A DNA stretch of 64,000 nt, from assembly GCF_000176175.1 (NCBI RefSeq), contig NZ_ACZP01000012.1:124001-188000 (forward strand), written 5' to 3'. The position numbers and the translations under genes are program-made. The DNA is from Vibrio furnissii CIP 102972 (GTDB taxonomy: Bacteria > Pseudomonadota > Gammaproteobacteria > Enterobacterales > Vibrionaceae). Of this stretch, positions 10,844-20,044 are shown piece after piece (position 1 is the first letter of the stretch; each line of letters begins with the position of its first letter). The notes beneath the pieces are model-generated. The model was not told the origin of the DNA. It did no database searches and worked only from the letters and a program-made list of their open reading frames with translations.

Positions 10844-11458
10844 ATGACTCATAAGCCACGTATTTACCTGATCGTGATGCTGCTGATGACCCTATTTGGC
10901 TGTAGCAGCGTGCCGGAACCCATTACCGATGTGCAATGGCAATCCCATCAAGCTCGACTGACGAGCATCGCGCAATTTAAACTGGCCGGAAAAATCGGTT
11001 ACATCTCACCTGAGCAGCGCCAATCTCTCAACTTTCAATGGCAAAAATCCAACCAAAATAGTCAGTTACGCCTGACTAACTTTCTCGGCCAGACGGTGCT
11101 CAACCTGACCATGACCGCGCAAGGCGCGCGCGTGGAAACGTATGATAACCAAGTTTATACCGCCCCCAACGCACAGCTTTTGGTACGCCAACTGACCGGG
11201 CTCGATATCCCGGTGGATCTGCTGCAAGACTGGATCCTCGGCCTGCCGTCCCAAGCCGATGCGTACGCGCTGAACGAGAACAACACCCTCGCGACCTTAG
11301 ACAAGCGCGCGGGCAGCACCAACTGGCATGTGGATTACGGCCGCTATCGTGAATACCCATGGCAACAAACCCAACTGCCATTGCCGGATAAGCTCAAACT
11401 GACTCAAAACCAAACCTCGATTAACCTCGTGATTTCCAATTGGACACTGACGCCATGA
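10844..11458 (+). CDS. lolB: Outer-membrane lipoprotein localisation protein LolB
   Basis: A 204-residue lipoprotein that accepts lipoproteins from LolA and inserts them in the inner leaflet of the outer membrane. The signal peptide ends in the lipobox LFGC. The remainder matches LolB in length and in features such as [22 protein letters not shown]. The stop codon overlaps the ispE start (ATGA), so the two genes are translationally coupled. Confidence 0.94.
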   Translation: MTHKPRIYLIVMLLMTLFGCSSVPEPITDVQWQSHQARLTSIAQFKLAGKIGYISPEQRQSLNFQWQKSNQNSQLRLTNFLGQTVLNLTMTAQGARVETYDNQVYTAPNAQLLVRQLTGLDIPVDLLQDWILGLPSQADAYALNENNTLATLDKRAGSTNWHVDYGRYREYPWQQTQLPLPDKLKLTQNQTSINLVISNWTLTP

Positions 11459-12342
11459 TTCCAGGCCCGATACTGAATACGCCGACCACTTGGCCTTCTC
11501 CGGCCAAACTCAATCTGTTTCTGTACATCACTGGTCGCCGCGCCGATGGCTACCATGAACTGCAAACCCTGTTTCAGTTCCTTGACCACAGCGACACACT
11601 CACCATCACCGCCCACACCAACAGCGAGATTGTGCTGACGCCGCAATTGCCGGGCGTGGCCACCGAAGACAATTTGATCTGGAAAGCGGCCACCGCGCTG
11701 CAACGCGCCAGCGGTTGTTCGCTTGGTGCCAAGATTGAACTCAACAAAGTGCTGCCGATGGGCGGCGGGATTGGCGGCGGATCATCCAATGCGGCCACCG
11801 TACTGGTAGCGCTCAATCACCTGTGGCAAACCCATCTCAGTGATGATGAACTGGCCCAAATTGGACTCGCGCTTGGCGCCGACGTGCCGGTGTTTGTGCG
11901 TGGATTTGCCGCATTTGCCGAAGGCGTGGGTGAACGCCTGTCGCACGTCGACGTGGATGAAAAATGGTATTTGGTGGTACGCCCGAACGTGGCGATTGCG
12001 ACCAAAGATATCTTCACCCATCCGCAACTGACAAGAAGCACAGCGAAGCGAGATCTGGCAACGCTTCTTGACACTTGTTACGAAAACGATTGCGAAAAAA
12101 TTGTCCGAATGCTTTACCCAGAGGTTGATAAGCAACTTTCTTGGCTGCTACAATACGCGCCGTCAAGATTGACCGGGACGGGATCTTGCGTTTTTGCTGA
12201 ATTTTTGAGCAAGAAAGAAGCGGAAGCTGTCCTTGCCGAACTCCCTGACAACGTCTCTGCGTTTGTCGCCCATGGGCGCAATGTTTCACCGCTCAAAGAG
12301 ACGCTGGCTGATTACCAATCGGCCCACACCCAATCTATTTAA
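11455..12342 (+). CDS. ispE: 4-diphosphocytidyl-2-C-methyl-D-erythritol kinase
   Basis: A 295-residue GHMP-family kinase of the non-mevalonate (MEP) isoprenoid pathway. It phosphorylates the 2-hydroxyl of CDP-methylerythritol. The substrate motif [11 protein letters not shown] and the ATP loop [16 protein letters not shown] are both intact. ATG 11455 overlaps the lolB stop; an upstream in-frame codon at 11440 would overlap lolB more deeply and is less likely. prs follows at 29 bp, as in E. coli. Confidence 0.96.
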   Translation: MIPGPILNTPTTWPSPAKLNLFLYITGRRADGYHELQTLFQFLDHSDTLTITAHTNSEIVLTPQLPGVATEDNLIWKAATALQRASGCSLGAKIELNKVLPMGGGIGGGSSNAATVLVALNHLWQTHLSDDELAQIGLALGADVPVFVRGFAAFAEGVGERLSHVDVDEKWYLVVRPNVAIATKDIFTHPQLTRSTAKRDLATLLDTCYENDCEKIVRMLYPEVDKQLSWLLQYAPSRLTGTGSCVFAEFLSKKEAEAVLAELPDNVSAFVAHGRNVSPLKETLADYQSAHTQSI

Positions 12343-12371
12343 AAACTGGACGCAACCCTGAGGTTTCCACC

Positions 12372-13316
12372 GTGCCTGATATGAAGCTATTTGCTGGTAA
12401 CGCCACACCCGAACTAGCCCAACGTATTGCTGAACGTCTCTACATTTCTCTTGGTGATGCGACTGTTTCCCGTTTCTCTGACGGCGAAGTCGCAGTACAA
12501 ATCAATGAAAATGTTCGTGGTAGCGATGTATTCATTATTCAATCAACTTGTGCACCAACCAACGACAACCTGATGGAGTTGGTGGTTATGATTGATGCGA
12601 TGCGCCGTGCTTCAGCAGGCCGTATTACTGCTGTTATCCCTTACTTTGGTTATGCTCGTCAAGATCGCCGTGTGCGCTCGTCCCGTGTGCCAATCACTGC
12701 AAAAGTTGTTGCAGATTTCCTTTCAAACGTCGGCGTTGACCGCGTTCTCACTATCGACCTGCACGCAGAGCAAATTCAAGGCTTCTTCGACGTACCAGTA
12801 GATAACATTTTCGGTACGCCAGTTCTACTGGAAGACATGAAAGCACGTAATCTGGAAGATCCAGTGGTGGTTTCTCCGGATCTGGGTGGTGTTGTTCGTG
12901 CACGCGCAACTGCAAAAGCGCTGGGCGATATCGACATTGCTATCGTCGACAAACGTCGTCCCCGTGCAAACGTGTCTGAAGTGATGAACCTGATCGGTGA
13001 CGTCGAAGGCCGCGACTGCGTGATCGTCGACGACATGATCGACACCGGTGGTACACTGTGTAAAGCCGCAGAAGCGCTGAAAGAACGTGGCGCAAAACGC
13101 GTTTTTGCTTACGCGACTCACGCGGTATTCTCTGGTAACGCAGCGAAAAACATCAAGAGCTCTGTGCTAGACCAAGTGATTGTCACTGACTCAATCACCT
13201 TGTCTAAAGAGATGGCAGCGACTGGCAAAGTTTCTCAACTGACGTTGTCGACCATGCTGGCTGAAGCGATTCGTCGTATCAGCAACGAAGAATCTATCTC
13301 TGCAATGTTCAACTAA
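12372..13316 (+). CDS. prs: Ribose-phosphate pyrophosphokinase
   Basis: A 314-residue enzyme making PRPP from ribose 5-phosphate and ATP, the shared precursor of purines, pyrimidines, NAD, histidine and tryptophan. The start is GTG, as in E. coli, giving [17 protein letters not shown]. The PRPP-binding loop [15 protein letters not shown] and the ATP-site residues in [10 protein letters not shown] are complete. It closes the lolB-ispE-prs operon and is followed by a terminator. Its product feeds both Upp and the purine pathway encoded further along. Confidence 0.98.
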   Translation: MPDMKLFAGNATPELAQRIAERLYISLGDATVSRFSDGEVAVQINENVRGSDVFIIQSTCAPTNDNLMELVVMIDAMRRASAGRITAVIPYFGYARQDRRVRSSRVPITAKVVADFLSNVGVDRVLTIDLHAEQIQGFFDVPVDNIFGTPVLLEDMKARNLEDPVVVSPDLGGVVRARATAKALGDIDIAIVDKRRPRANVSEVMNLIGDVEGRDCVIVDDMIDTGGTLCKAAEALKERGAKRVFAYATHAVFSGNAAKNIKSSVLDQVIVTDSITLSKEMAATGKVSQLTLSTMLAEAIRRISNEESISAMFN

Positions 13317-13346
13317 TTCGTTTGTTCAGAGACCGCTTCTGATTGG

Positions 13347-13378
13347 GCGCTTCATCTTCGGATGAGGCGCTTTTTATT
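13347..13378 (+). terminator. Terminator after prs
   Basis: Stem GCGCTTCATC / GATGAGGCGC with one G-T wobble, loop TTCG, then TTTTTATTT. Confidence 0.88.
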
Positions 13379-13468
13379 TCTCAGCGCACGAGAAAAGCAG
13401 AGTCTCGCCCCGCGCGTCTTTTCTGTGCTATCATACCGCGCTTTTTCGTTTCCGAAGGGATCCTAGCC

Positions 13469-14059
13469 TTGAGTCAACCCATTAAATTACTTGTCGGTCT
13501 GGCCAACCCGGGCCCGGAATACGCCAAAACACGACACAATGCTGGTGCATGGGTCGTAGAAGAACTGGCTCGCATCCACAACGTGGTGCTGAAAAATGAG
13601 CCAAAGTTCTTTGGTTTAACCGGTCGTATCATGGTCAACGGCGACGATCTGCGTTTGCTGATCCCCACCACGTTTATGAATTTATCCGGTAAAGCCGTTG
13701 GCGCATTGGCCAAGTTTTACCAGATCAATCCCGAAGAGATCATGATCGCTCACGATGAGCTGGATCTCCCTCCGGGGGTGGCTAAGTTTAAAAAAGGTGG
13801 CGGTCACGGGGGTCACAATGGCCTCAAAGACACCATCAGCAAACTGGGCAACAACAAAGAATTTTACCGTCTGCGGATTGGCATCGGCCATCCGGGACAC
13901 AAAGATAAAGTAGCAGGCTATGTGTTAGGCAAAGCTCCCGCCAAAGAGCAGGAGTGTCTGGATGCCGTGGTAGATGAATCCGTTCGCTGCCTCGACATCT
14001 TATTTAAAGATGGCCTCACCAAAGCGCAAAACCGCTTACACACGTTCAAAGCTGAATAA
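13469..14059 (+). CDS. pth: Peptidyl-tRNA hydrolase
   Basis: A 196-residue cytoplasmic esterase that frees tRNA from peptidyl-tRNAs dropped by the ribosome. The catalytic-site stretches TRHNAGAW (His about 23), [11 protein letters not shown] and [10 protein letters not shown] are intact. The frame is open far upstream, through the prs terminator, but the family N-terminus [15 protein letters not shown] fixes the start at a TTG codon with a GAAGGGA ribosome-binding site about nine bases before it. ychF follows 10 bp later. Confidence 0.95.
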   Translation: MSQPIKLLVGLANPGPEYAKTRHNAGAWVVEELARIHNVVLKNEPKFFGLTGRIMVNGDDLRLLIPTTFMNLSGKAVGALAKFYQINPEEIMIAHDELDLPPGVAKFKKGGGHGGHNGLKDTISKLGNNKEFYRLRIGIGHPGHKDKVAGYVLGKAPAKEQECLDAVVDESVRCLDILFKDGLTKAQNRLHTFKAE

Positions 14060-14069
14060 GGTTACAGTC

Positions 14070-15161
14070 ATGGGTTTTAAATGTGGCATCGTTGGTCTTC
14101 CAAACGTTGGCAAATCAACACTTTTTAATGCACTCACTAAAGCAGGTATCGAAGCGGCAAACTTCCCGTTTTGTACTATCGAACCAAACACTGGTGTCGT
14201 ACCAGTGCCGGATCTGCGTTTGGACGCACTGGCAAACATCGTCAATCCTGAGCGCGTTCTGCCAACCACGATGGAATTCGTGGATATCGCAGGCTTGGTT
14301 GCTGGCGCATCAAAAGGTGAAGGCCTAGGCAACAAATTCCTGGCGAACATTCGTGAAACCGATGCAATTGGTCACGTCGTGCGTTGTTTTGAAAACGAAA
14401 ACATCGTGCACGTTGCCGGTAAAGTCTCCCCGATTGAAGACATCGAAGTGATCAACCTGGAGCTGGCTCTGGCTGACCTTGATAGCTGTGAACGCGCCAT
14501 TCAACGCCAAGCAAAACGCGCAAAAGGCGGCGATAAAGACGCAAAATTTGAACTGACCGTGCTAGAAAAATTGCTGCCCGTACTCACGGAAGGTGGTTCT
14601 GCACGTACTGTGAATTTGTCGAAAGAAGAACTGGCAGCAGTTGGCTACCTGAACTTCCTGACGCTCAAACCAACCATGTACATTGCAAACGTGGCCGAAG
14701 ATGGTTTTGACGACAACCCATACCTCGATGCAGTACGCGAGTTCGCAGCAAAAGAGAACAACGTGGTTGTTCCTGTGTGCGCCGCGATTGAATCTGAACT
14801 GTCTGAACTTGAAGAAGACGAGCGCGATGAGTTCTTGGCCGATCTGGGCATCGAAGAACCGGGCCTGAACCGCGTGATCCGTTCTGGCTACGATCTGCTG
14901 AGCCTGCACACTTACTTCACCGCAGGTGTTAAAGAAGTACGTGCATGGACCATTCCAATAGGTGCAACCGCGCCGCAATCGGCTGGTAAAATCCACACCG
15001 ACTTCGAACGCGGCTTCATCCGTGCCGAAGTGATCGGTTACGACGATTTCATTCAGTACAACGGTGAAAGTGGCGCGAAAGAAGCTGGTAAATGGCGTCT
15101 TGAAGGCAAAGATTACATCGTAAAAGATGGCGATGTGATTCACTTCCGTTTCAACGTTTAA
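14070..15161 (+). CDS. ychF: Redox-regulated ATPase YchF
   Basis: A 363-residue Obg-like P-loop protein that prefers ATP to GTP and associates with ribosomes. Visible: Walker [15 protein letters not shown], the conserved [10 protein letters not shown], a switch region [16 protein letters not shown], a coiled-coil middle, and a C-terminal TGS domain ending HFRFNV. It pairs with pth as in most gammaproteobacteria. A longer frame starts inside pth, but [12 protein letters not shown] is the family start. Confidence 0.97.
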   Translation: MGFKCGIVGLPNVGKSTLFNALTKAGIEAANFPFCTIEPNTGVVPVPDLRLDALANIVNPERVLPTTMEFVDIAGLVAGASKGEGLGNKFLANIRETDAIGHVVRCFENENIVHVAGKVSPIEDIEVINLELALADLDSCERAIQRQAKRAKGGDKDAKFELTVLEKLLPVLTEGGSARTVNLSKEELAAVGYLNFLTLKPTMYIANVAEDGFDDNPYLDAVREFAAKENNVVVPVCAAIESELSELEEDERDEFLADLGIEEPGLNRVIRSGYDLLSLHTYFTAGVKEVRAWTIPIGATAPQSAGKIHTDFERGFIRAEVIGYDDFIQYNGESGAKEAGKWRLEGKDYIVKDGDVIHFRFNV

Positions 15162-15182
15162 GTCTGTTCTGATTCGATTGTT

Positions 15183-15210
15183 CAAAAGCCAACCTCAGGG
15201 TTGGCTTTTG
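15183..15210 (+). terminator. Terminator after ychF
   Basis: Stem CAAAAGCCAACC / GGTTGGCTTTTG, followed by a T-rich tail. It separates the pth-ychF unit from the tRNA array. Confidence 0.85.
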
Positions 15211-15359
15211 TTGTTTTCAAATGCGAGAAATTTGCATAATCAACACCGGATAAAGGTAATGAATCTGTTGTTTTGGTAGCGGTTTTGGATCACAAACACG
15301 CCTCTTTGTTTAAAAAAAAGTCGAACGGTCAGTTTCGGGGAATTTATTCAAAAAAACTG

Positions 15360-15388
15360 TTGACGCTCCTAAGCCATATCCGCATAAT
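15360..15388 (+). promoter_or_regulatory. Promoter of the tRNA array
   Basis: TTGACG (-35, 15360-15365), a 17-bp spacer and CATAAT (-10, 15383-15388), then a GC-rich discriminator GCGCACCG. This is the form expected of a stringently controlled stable-RNA promoter. The first tRNA begins about 50 bases later. No other promoter this good is seen inside the array. Confidence 0.8.
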
Positions 15389-15440
15389 GCGCACCGTTCT
15401 CGGCGATAAGGCAACTTTGAAGCGAGCAACAAAAATTGTT

Positions 15441-15517
15441 GGCTACGTAGCTCAGCTGGTTAGAGCACATCACTCATAATGATGGGGTCACAGGTTCGAA
15501 TCCCGTCGTAGCCACCA
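15441..15517 (+). tRNA. tRNA-Met (CAT), copy 1
   Basis: A 77-base elongator-type methionine tRNA with encoded CCA. Anticodon CAT at 15475-15477; acceptor GGCTACG pairs with CGTAGCC. Identical to copies 2 and 3. Confidence 0.95.
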
Positions 15518-15567
15518 TTTCCTAAGTACTTTTACATGGCAACATGACAGAGTCTTTAGGAAACAAC

Positions 15568-15652
15568 GCGGAAGTGGCGAAATTGGTAGACGCACCAGAT
15601 TTAGGTTCTGGCGCCGCAAGGTGTGAGAGTTCAAGTCTCTCCTTCCGCACCA
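15568..15652 (+). tRNA. tRNA-Leu (TAG), copy 1
   Basis: 85-base class II tRNA with a long variable arm. Anticodon loop TTTAGGT gives TAG. CCA is encoded. T-stem GAGAG/CTCTC. Confidence 0.95.
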
Positions 15653-15679
15653 TATTTAGATAACGAAAGTTATCGCTGT

Positions 15680-15754
15680 AGGTCTATCGCCAAGCGGTAA
15701 GGCAGCGGCTTTTGATGCCGCCATTCCCTGGTTCGAATCCAGGTAGACCTGCCA
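15680..15754 (+). tRNA. tRNA-Gln (TTG), copy 1
   Basis: 75-base glutamine tRNA. Acceptor AGGTCTA / TAGACCT, anticodon TTG in loop CTTTTGA, encoded CCA. First tRNA of a 321-bp segment (15653-15973) repeated at 16377-16697. Confidence 0.95.
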
Positions 15755-15795
15755 TATTACACCTTGTCTGAGGTTATCAGACACATACTGAATTT

Positions 15796-15882
15796 GCGGT
15801 GGTGGCGGAATTGGTAGACGCGCTAGCTTCAGGTGCTAGTGTCCGTTAGGACGTGAGGGTTCAAGTCCCTCCCTCCGCACCA
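15796..15882 (+). tRNA. tRNA-Leu (CAG), copy 1
   Basis: 87-base class II leucine tRNA. Anticodon loop TTCAGGT gives CAG, reading CUG. Encoded CCA. Confidence 0.95.
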
Positions 15883-15898
15883 AATTCAGTAGATTTGT

Positions 15899-15973
15899 AG
15901 GTCTATCGCCAAGCGGTAAGGCAGCGGCTTTTGATGCCGCCATTCCCTGGTTCGAATCCAGGTAGACCTGCCA
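15899..15973 (+). tRNA. tRNA-Gln (TTG), copy 2
   Basis: Same 75-base sequence as copy 1, 16 bases after tRNA-Leu(CAG). It ends the first 321-bp duplicated segment. Confidence 0.95.
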
Positions 15974-16055
15974 TAATTCTTTAAGTTTCAATATGATGTA
16001 AAAACTATTGGAACTGCAGACGAGATTGTATTATAGTTTCTCGCTCTGAAAAGAT

Positions 16056-16132
16056 GGCTACGTAGCTCAGCTGGTTAGAGCACATCACTCATAATGATGG
16101 GGTCACAGGTTCGAATCCCGTCGTAGCCACCA
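16056..16132 (+). tRNA. tRNA-Met (CAT), copy 2
   Basis: Identical to copy 1, with different flanking spacers. Anticodon CAT. Confidence 0.95.
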
Positions 16133-16178
16133 CTTATTTCAAGTTAACAAGTGATGTTGTGACTTTGAATACCGGGAC

Positions 16179-16263
16179 GCGGAAGTGGCGAAATTGGTAG
16201 ACGCACCAGATTTAGGTTCTGGCGCCGTAAGGTGTGAGAGTTCAAGTCTCTCCTTCCGCACCA
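16179..16263 (+). tRNA. tRNA-Leu (TAG), copy 2
   Basis: Differs from copy 1 by one base in the variable arm (GCCGTAAGG instead of GCCGCAAGG). Otherwise complete, with CCA. Confidence 0.94.
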
Positions 16264-16291
16264 TCATCCCGATATTCTAAATACTATTTCT

Positions 16292-16376
16292 GCGGAAGTG
16301 GCGAAATTGGTAGACGCACCAGATTTAGGTTCTGGCGCCGCAAGGTGTAAGAGTTCAAGTCTCTTCTTCCGCACCA
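16292..16376 (+). tRNA. tRNA-Leu (TAG), copy 3, variant T-stem
   Basis: Carries AAGAG/CTCTT in the T-stem instead of GAGAG/CTCTC: both sides of the outer pair have changed (G-C to A-T), so the helix is preserved. The same variant recurs in copy 6. Confidence 0.94.
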
Positions 16377-16403
16377 TATTTAGATAACGAAAGTTATCGC
16401 TGT

Positions 16404-16478
16404 AGGTCTATCGCCAAGCGGTAAGGCAGCGGCTTTTGATGCCGCCATTCCCTGGTTCGAATCCAGGTAGACCTGCCA
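16404..16478 (+). tRNA. tRNA-Gln (TTG), copy 3
   Basis: Same sequence as the other glutamine tRNAs. Lies in the second copy of the 321-bp segment, 724 bp after copy 1. Confidence 0.95.
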
Positions 16479-16519
16479 TATTACACCTTGTCTGAGGTTA
16501 TCAGACACATACTGAATTT

Positions 16520-16606
16520 GCGGTGGTGGCGGAATTGGTAGACGCGCTAGCTTCAGGTGCTAGTGTCCGTTAGGACGTGAGGGTTCAAGTCCCTCCCTCC
16601 GCACCA
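16520..16606 (+). tRNA. tRNA-Leu (CAG), copy 2
   Basis: Identical to copy 1 with identical flanks, in the second 321-bp segment. Confidence 0.95.
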
Positions 16607-16622
16607 AATTCAGTAGATTTGT

Positions 16623-16697
16623 AGGTCTATCGCCAAGCGGTAAGGCAGCGGCTTTTGATGCCGCCATTCCCTGGTTCGAATCCAGGTAGACCTGCCA
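16623..16697 (+). tRNA. tRNA-Gln (TTG), copy 4
   Basis: Identical glutamine tRNA. The second 321-bp segment ends exactly at its CCA. Confidence 0.95.
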
Positions 16698-16746
16698 TTA
16701 CAACGATGATTCGATATACCAAATCGGGTTATCTATAAAATATGAT

Positions 16747-16831
16747 GCGGAAGTGGCGAAATTGGTAGACGCACCAGATTTAGGTTCTGGCGCCGCAAGG
16801 TGTGAGAGTTCAAGTCTCTCCTTCCGCACCA
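16747..16831 (+). tRNA. tRNA-Leu (TAG), copy 4
   Basis: Same sequence as copy 1. The spacer before it (from 16698) is nearly repeated before copy 6 at 17381-17426. Confidence 0.95.
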
Positions 16832-16867
16832 TCTATTCCCTCGTTGAATCAACGAAAGAATAGAAAT

Positions 16868-16944
16868 GGCTACGTAGCTCAGCTGGTTAGAGCACATCAC
16901 TCATAATGATGGGGTCACAGGTTCGAATCCCGTCGTAGCCACCA
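16868..16944 (+). tRNA. tRNA-Met (CAT), copy 3
   Basis: Identical to copies 1 and 2. Its downstream spacer repeats the one after copy 1, with two base changes. Confidence 0.95.
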
Positions 16945-16994
16945 TTTCCTAAGTACTTTTGCATGTCAACATGACAGAGTCTTTAGGAAACAAC

Positions 16995-17079
16995 GCGGAA
17001 GTGGCGAAATTGGTAGACGCACCAGATTTAGGTTCTGGCGCCGCAAGGTGTGAGAGTTCAAGTCTCTCCTTCCGCACCA
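16995..17079 (+). tRNA. tRNA-Leu (TAG), copy 5
   Basis: Same sequence as copy 1, in the repeated Met-spacer-Leu unit. Confidence 0.95.
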
Positions 17080-17203
17080 TATTTGATGATGAGCTAAGTT
17101 TTCTTAGCATAATCAAAAAGCTGTATGACAATGTTGCCTGTTGTGGTTATAATCCAGCACGACTTGTCAGTAAAGATAGCTGAAAAGACAAATAACTGAA
17201 TTT

Positions 17204-17290
17204 GCGGTGGTGGCGGAATTGGTAGACGCGCTAGCTTCAGGTGCTAGTGTCCGTTAGGACGTGAGGGTTCAAGTCCCTCCCTCCGCACCA
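17204..17290 (+). tRNA. tRNA-Leu (CAG), copy 3
   Basis: Identical to copies 1 and 2. It follows a unique spacer of about 120 bp, the longest in the array. Confidence 0.95.
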
Positions 17291-17305
17291 AATTCAGTAT
17301 CTTGT

Positions 17306-17380
17306 AGGTCTATCGCCAAGCGGTAAGGCAGCGGCTTTTGATGCCGCCATTCCCTGGTTCGAATCCAGGTAGACCTGCCA
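17306..17380 (+). tRNA. tRNA-Gln (TTG), copy 5
   Basis: Identical glutamine tRNA, 15 bases after tRNA-Leu(CAG). Confidence 0.95.
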
Positions 17381-17426
17381 TTACAACGATGATTCGATAT
17401 ACCAAGTCGGGTTATCCACAAAACAT

Positions 17427-17511
17427 GCGGAAGTGGCGAAATTGGTAGACGCACCAGATTTAGGTTCTGGCGCCGCAAGGTGTAAGAGTTCAAGTCTCTT
17501 CTTCCGCACCA
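17427..17511 (+). tRNA. tRNA-Leu (TAG), copy 6, variant T-stem
   Basis: Has the same A-T T-stem pair as copy 3. Last tRNA of the array, eight bases before the terminator. Confidence 0.94.
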
Positions 17512-17518
17512 TATAGAC

Positions 17519-17546
17519 AAACCCAGCTTCGGCTGGGTTTTGTTTT
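17519..17546 (+). terminator. Terminator of the tRNA array
   Basis: Stem AAACCCAGC / GCTGGGTTT, loop TTCG, then TGTTTTA. Confidence 0.9.
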
Positions 17547-17646
17547 ATCTGGCTATTGCGTTTCTGACGCAAATCGCCAGTTCCCTCTGTTGTTTTGCCC
17601 CTTCTTGACCTTGATTTATAAAACAGACGGTTACGATCCAACGCAT

Positions 17647-17674
17647 AAAAAAATCCAGCCGAAGCTGGATTTTT
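17647..17674 (-). terminator. Terminator after flaC
   Basis: Stem AAATCCAGC / GCTGGATTT with loop CGAA and A/T runs on both sides. It can stop flaC transcription, 26 bp past the flaC stop, and also works in the other direction. Confidence 0.88.
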
Positions 17675-17699
17675 GCACGTCATGCTGATTTGTATTCGC

Positions 17700-18833
17700 T
17701 TAACCAAGCAGAGCGAGTGCCGCCTGAGGCGCCTGTTTCGCTTGTGCCAAGACAGAGCTAGAAGCTTGACCCAAGATCTGAGACTTGGTCAGTGCCGTTG
17801 TTTCTTTCGCAAAGTCGGTATCTTTGATACGGCTCTTCGACGCATTCACGTTTTCGTTGATGTTGTCTAAGTTGTTGACCGCGTGGTTGAAACGGTTTTG
17901 GAATGCACCCAATTCCGCACGGTGGCTATCAACGAACTTCAGCGCGGCATCGACCACAGCAACAGATTGTTGCGCGCCACCCACAGAAGTGACGTCAATG
18001 GTATCGACCGTTACGCCTTTGCCTTCCTGAATGCCCAGCTCACCGGCCAAGCTACCGCCAAACGACACCTCACCATCGACTTTGTTGTTGTCGGTGAACA
18101 GTTGCAGTTTGCCTTCTTGATCCACAGAGGCTTTGATCATATCGGTTTGACCATTGATGTAAGTGGCCAGCTCTTCGATATCATCGCCTGCTTTCGCATT
18201 GATTTGAATCGTTTTTTCGCCATCAAGCTTGTCATTGAGCGTAATGGTCAGATCGTTTGCGCCAGATTGAACGCTCCAATCTTTATCTTTCCCATTTTCC
18301 GCTTTGTAGCTAGTGCCGCCCATCATGCGGTTGTCGCTGCGCATGTTGTTGAGGCTCAGCATCACCGCTTCACCGTTGTCCGCACCGATCTGGAACGATT
18401 TGGTTGCGAACGTACCGTTCAACAGCTTATTGCCACCAAATGACGTGGTTTCTGCGATACGATTCAATTCATCGTTCAATGCAGTCACTTCTTCCTGAAT
18501 CGCAACACGTTCCGCTTTTGAGTTCGAACCGTTAGACGATTGCAGTGACAAGTCACGCATACGTTGCAGAATGTTGGTGGTTTCATTCATTGCACCTTCC
18601 GCAGTTTGAGCGATAGAGATACCGTCATTTGCGTTGCGTACAGCGACATCCAGACCACGGCTTTGCACGTTCAGTCGGTTGGAGATTTGCAGACCCGCTG
18701 CATCATCTTTTGCACTGTTGATACGAAAACCTGAGGACAAGCGTTCCATCGACGATTGTTGCGCGCCGGTAGCACTATTCAGGTAACGTTGGGCTGTCAT
18801 TGCTGACACGTTGGTATTTACATTAACCGCCAT
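17700..18833 (-). CDS. flaC: Flagellin FlaC
   Basis: A 377-residue filament subunit. The N-terminus [18 protein letters not shown] and the C-terminus [21 protein letters not shown] are the conserved D0/D1 coiled ends, with a variable centre at about residues 170-280. Together with its place after flaA, it looks like V. cholerae FlaC, one of the accessory flagellins, which are sigma-28 dependent there. A sigma-28-type promoter lies 97-123 bp upstream and a terminator follows the stop. There are no cysteines. The gene is intact. Confidence 0.93.
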   Translation of the reverse strand: MAVNVNTNVSAMTAQRYLNSATGAQQSSMERLSSGFRINSAKDDAAGLQISNRLNVQSRGLDVAVRNANDGISIAQTAEGAMNETTNILQRMRDLSLQSSNGSNSKAERVAIQEEVTALNDELNRIAETTSFGGNKLLNGTFATKSFQIGADNGEAVMLSLNNMRSDNRMMGGTSYKAENGKDKDWSVQSGANDLTITLNDKLDGEKTIQINAKAGDDIEELATYINGQTDMIKASVDQEGKLQLFTDNNKVDGEVSFGGSLAGELGIQEGKGVTVDTIDVTSVGGAQQSVAVVDAALKFVDSHRAELGAFQNRFNHAVNNLDNINENVNASKSRIKDTDFAKETTALTKSQILGQASSSVLAQAKQAPQAALALLG

Positions 18834-18929
18834 AATGGTGTCTCCTATTTGATTTTCAGACGTAGCGGAACTTCACGAACGGCTTCCGACGTCTCGGAAA
18901 ACCAAGTAGTTCTCTCAAAGTTATCTCTA

Positions 18930-18956
18930 TTAGCGACTTGCTGAGCTATTCCTTTA
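18930..18956 (-). promoter_or_regulatory. Sigma-28 (FliA) promoter of flaC
   Basis: On the minus strand: TAAAGGAA, 11 bases, GTCGCTAA, against the consensus TAAAGTTT-N11-GCCGATAA. The spacing equals that of the flgM promoter in this window. The predicted leader of about 90 bases contains a stem-loop at 18858-18894. Confidence 0.75.
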
Positions 18957-19672
18957 GAGAAAAAATGGTTTTCTGTAGAAAAAGACGCCATTGAGGCGAA
19001 GTTTGAGATTGAAGGCGCAAAACATCATGAAATACGAAAAAAGCGCTAAAGAATTCACCACTCCGGACGAGTGCAATCGACTGCGTATCAATCCCCCCGA
19101 CGACCATCGTCGATCAGAGAGAAAGAAAAGATGAAAATGCCACAGGAAACGAACCCGAGAATCGGAAAGGAGATGGGTTAAGGAAAGCTTTAATGCATAC
19201 GTTACTCTTGTCTTAGAATGGATTGAATATCGCGCAGTTTCTTGGAAAGTCACACAACACTCAAGTTTATCGTTCTCTGAACTTTCGTTGGAATTTTGTG
19301 TAAGTGAAATCAACATTGATTTATATGAGACTCAGTTAAAATTAGATTACTGATCAATAACCCAAATAGATCTAAGTACAAACAGCAACACACAACCCGT
19401 TAGCGATAACATCCAAAAAAGACATTAATTTAAATTAGAAACATTTAAATTAAACTCTGTTTATATACTGATATAACATTTTCAAATATATTACTTTGAT
19501 AAAATACGAACAATAAAAACCCTAGATATGTCGAATTAAATACCATCCTAAATTGCGCATGCCAAATAAAGTAATTTTTCCTTACATAAAAACCATTGAT
19601 ACACATCAAAAAAACATAGTGAACCGAAAGCTAGTATGCTATTTCTTATCATCAATATATCTTTAGAAAGCA
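18957..19672. other. AT-rich intergenic region between flaC and the lipoprotein gene
   Basis: About 700 bases with no gene I can support. From about 19320 the sequence becomes strikingly AT-rich (runs such as ATTTAAATTAAA), unlike the flanking flagellar genes. An open frame on the minus strand (18954-19316) has no ribosome-binding site, no family resemblance and odd composition, so it is not called. Confidence 0.6.
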
Positions 19673-20044
19673 ATGAAACACATTCGTTTTAAACCTTCAA
19701 TACTACTTGCAATTGCAGCAGTTACCGTCAGTGGTTGCAGCTCTGCGCCAATGAGAATTACAAATCTAGAAACACAAGTCCCAGATGGCTATGAAGCTCT
19801 GCCTATCGCCAAAAAATCATCCTATCATTTCACGCTTTTAGACATCATACCAATAGGCCACACAAGTAGAGAAAGAAAAGCTAGAGCGGCACTGCTAAAA
19901 GAAACCGGTGCAGATGACATTATTAATCCAGAAATATCATCTGGTTTTTTTTGGACACCTATTGGCCCCTTTGAACGCATAACTTTACAAGGCACACCGA
20001 TTAGAAAAAAATCAAACGCCCCAGCATTGCTAACCGTTAATTAG
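19673..20044 (+). CDS. Small lipoprotein of unknown function
   Basis: A 123-residue predicted lipoprotein: signal peptide with lipobox VSGC, so the mature protein starts at Cys21 or so. The mature part contains paired short motifs (GHTSRERKARAALLKETGADDIINPEI, here summarised as GHTSRE at about 62 and ETGADDI at about 77) and ends with FFWTPIGPFERITLQGTP. This pattern loosely recalls small TRL-like or DUF4156-like lipoproteins, but I cannot assign a family. Codon use is AT-rich and unlike the neighbours. It sits between the two flagellin genes on the opposite strand. Ribosome-binding site AGAAAG before ATG. Confidence 0.7.
   Translation: MKHIRFKPSILLAIAAVTVSGCSSAPMRITNLETQVPDGYEALPIAKKSSYHFTLLDIIPIGHTSRERKARAALLKETGADDIINPEISSGFFWTPIGPFERITLQGTPIRKKSNAPALLTVN

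Noticed and set aside
13343..13468. Extended N-terminus of Pth from 13343
   Set aside because: It would translate through the prs terminator and adds residues not found in the family; TTG 13469 has the correct start.
14562..15185. 207-codon minus-strand frame over ychF
   Set aside because: Antisense shadow of ychF with no promoter or ribosome-binding site.
15441..17511. Regularly repeated blocks that could be mistaken for a CRISPR array
   Set aside because: Every repeat folds as a tRNA with a proper anticodon and encoded CCA, spacers are of irregular length, and there are no cas genes.
16949..17520. Minus-strand open frames with peptides such as MVRKERLELSHLAAPEPKSG
   Set aside because: Antisense to tRNA-Leu and tRNA-Gln genes; no ribosome-binding sites and no family.
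18954..19316. 120-codon minus-strand frame upstream of flaC
   Set aside because: Low-complexity, no start signal, overlaps the sigma-28 promoter region; looks like chance in AT-rich DNA.
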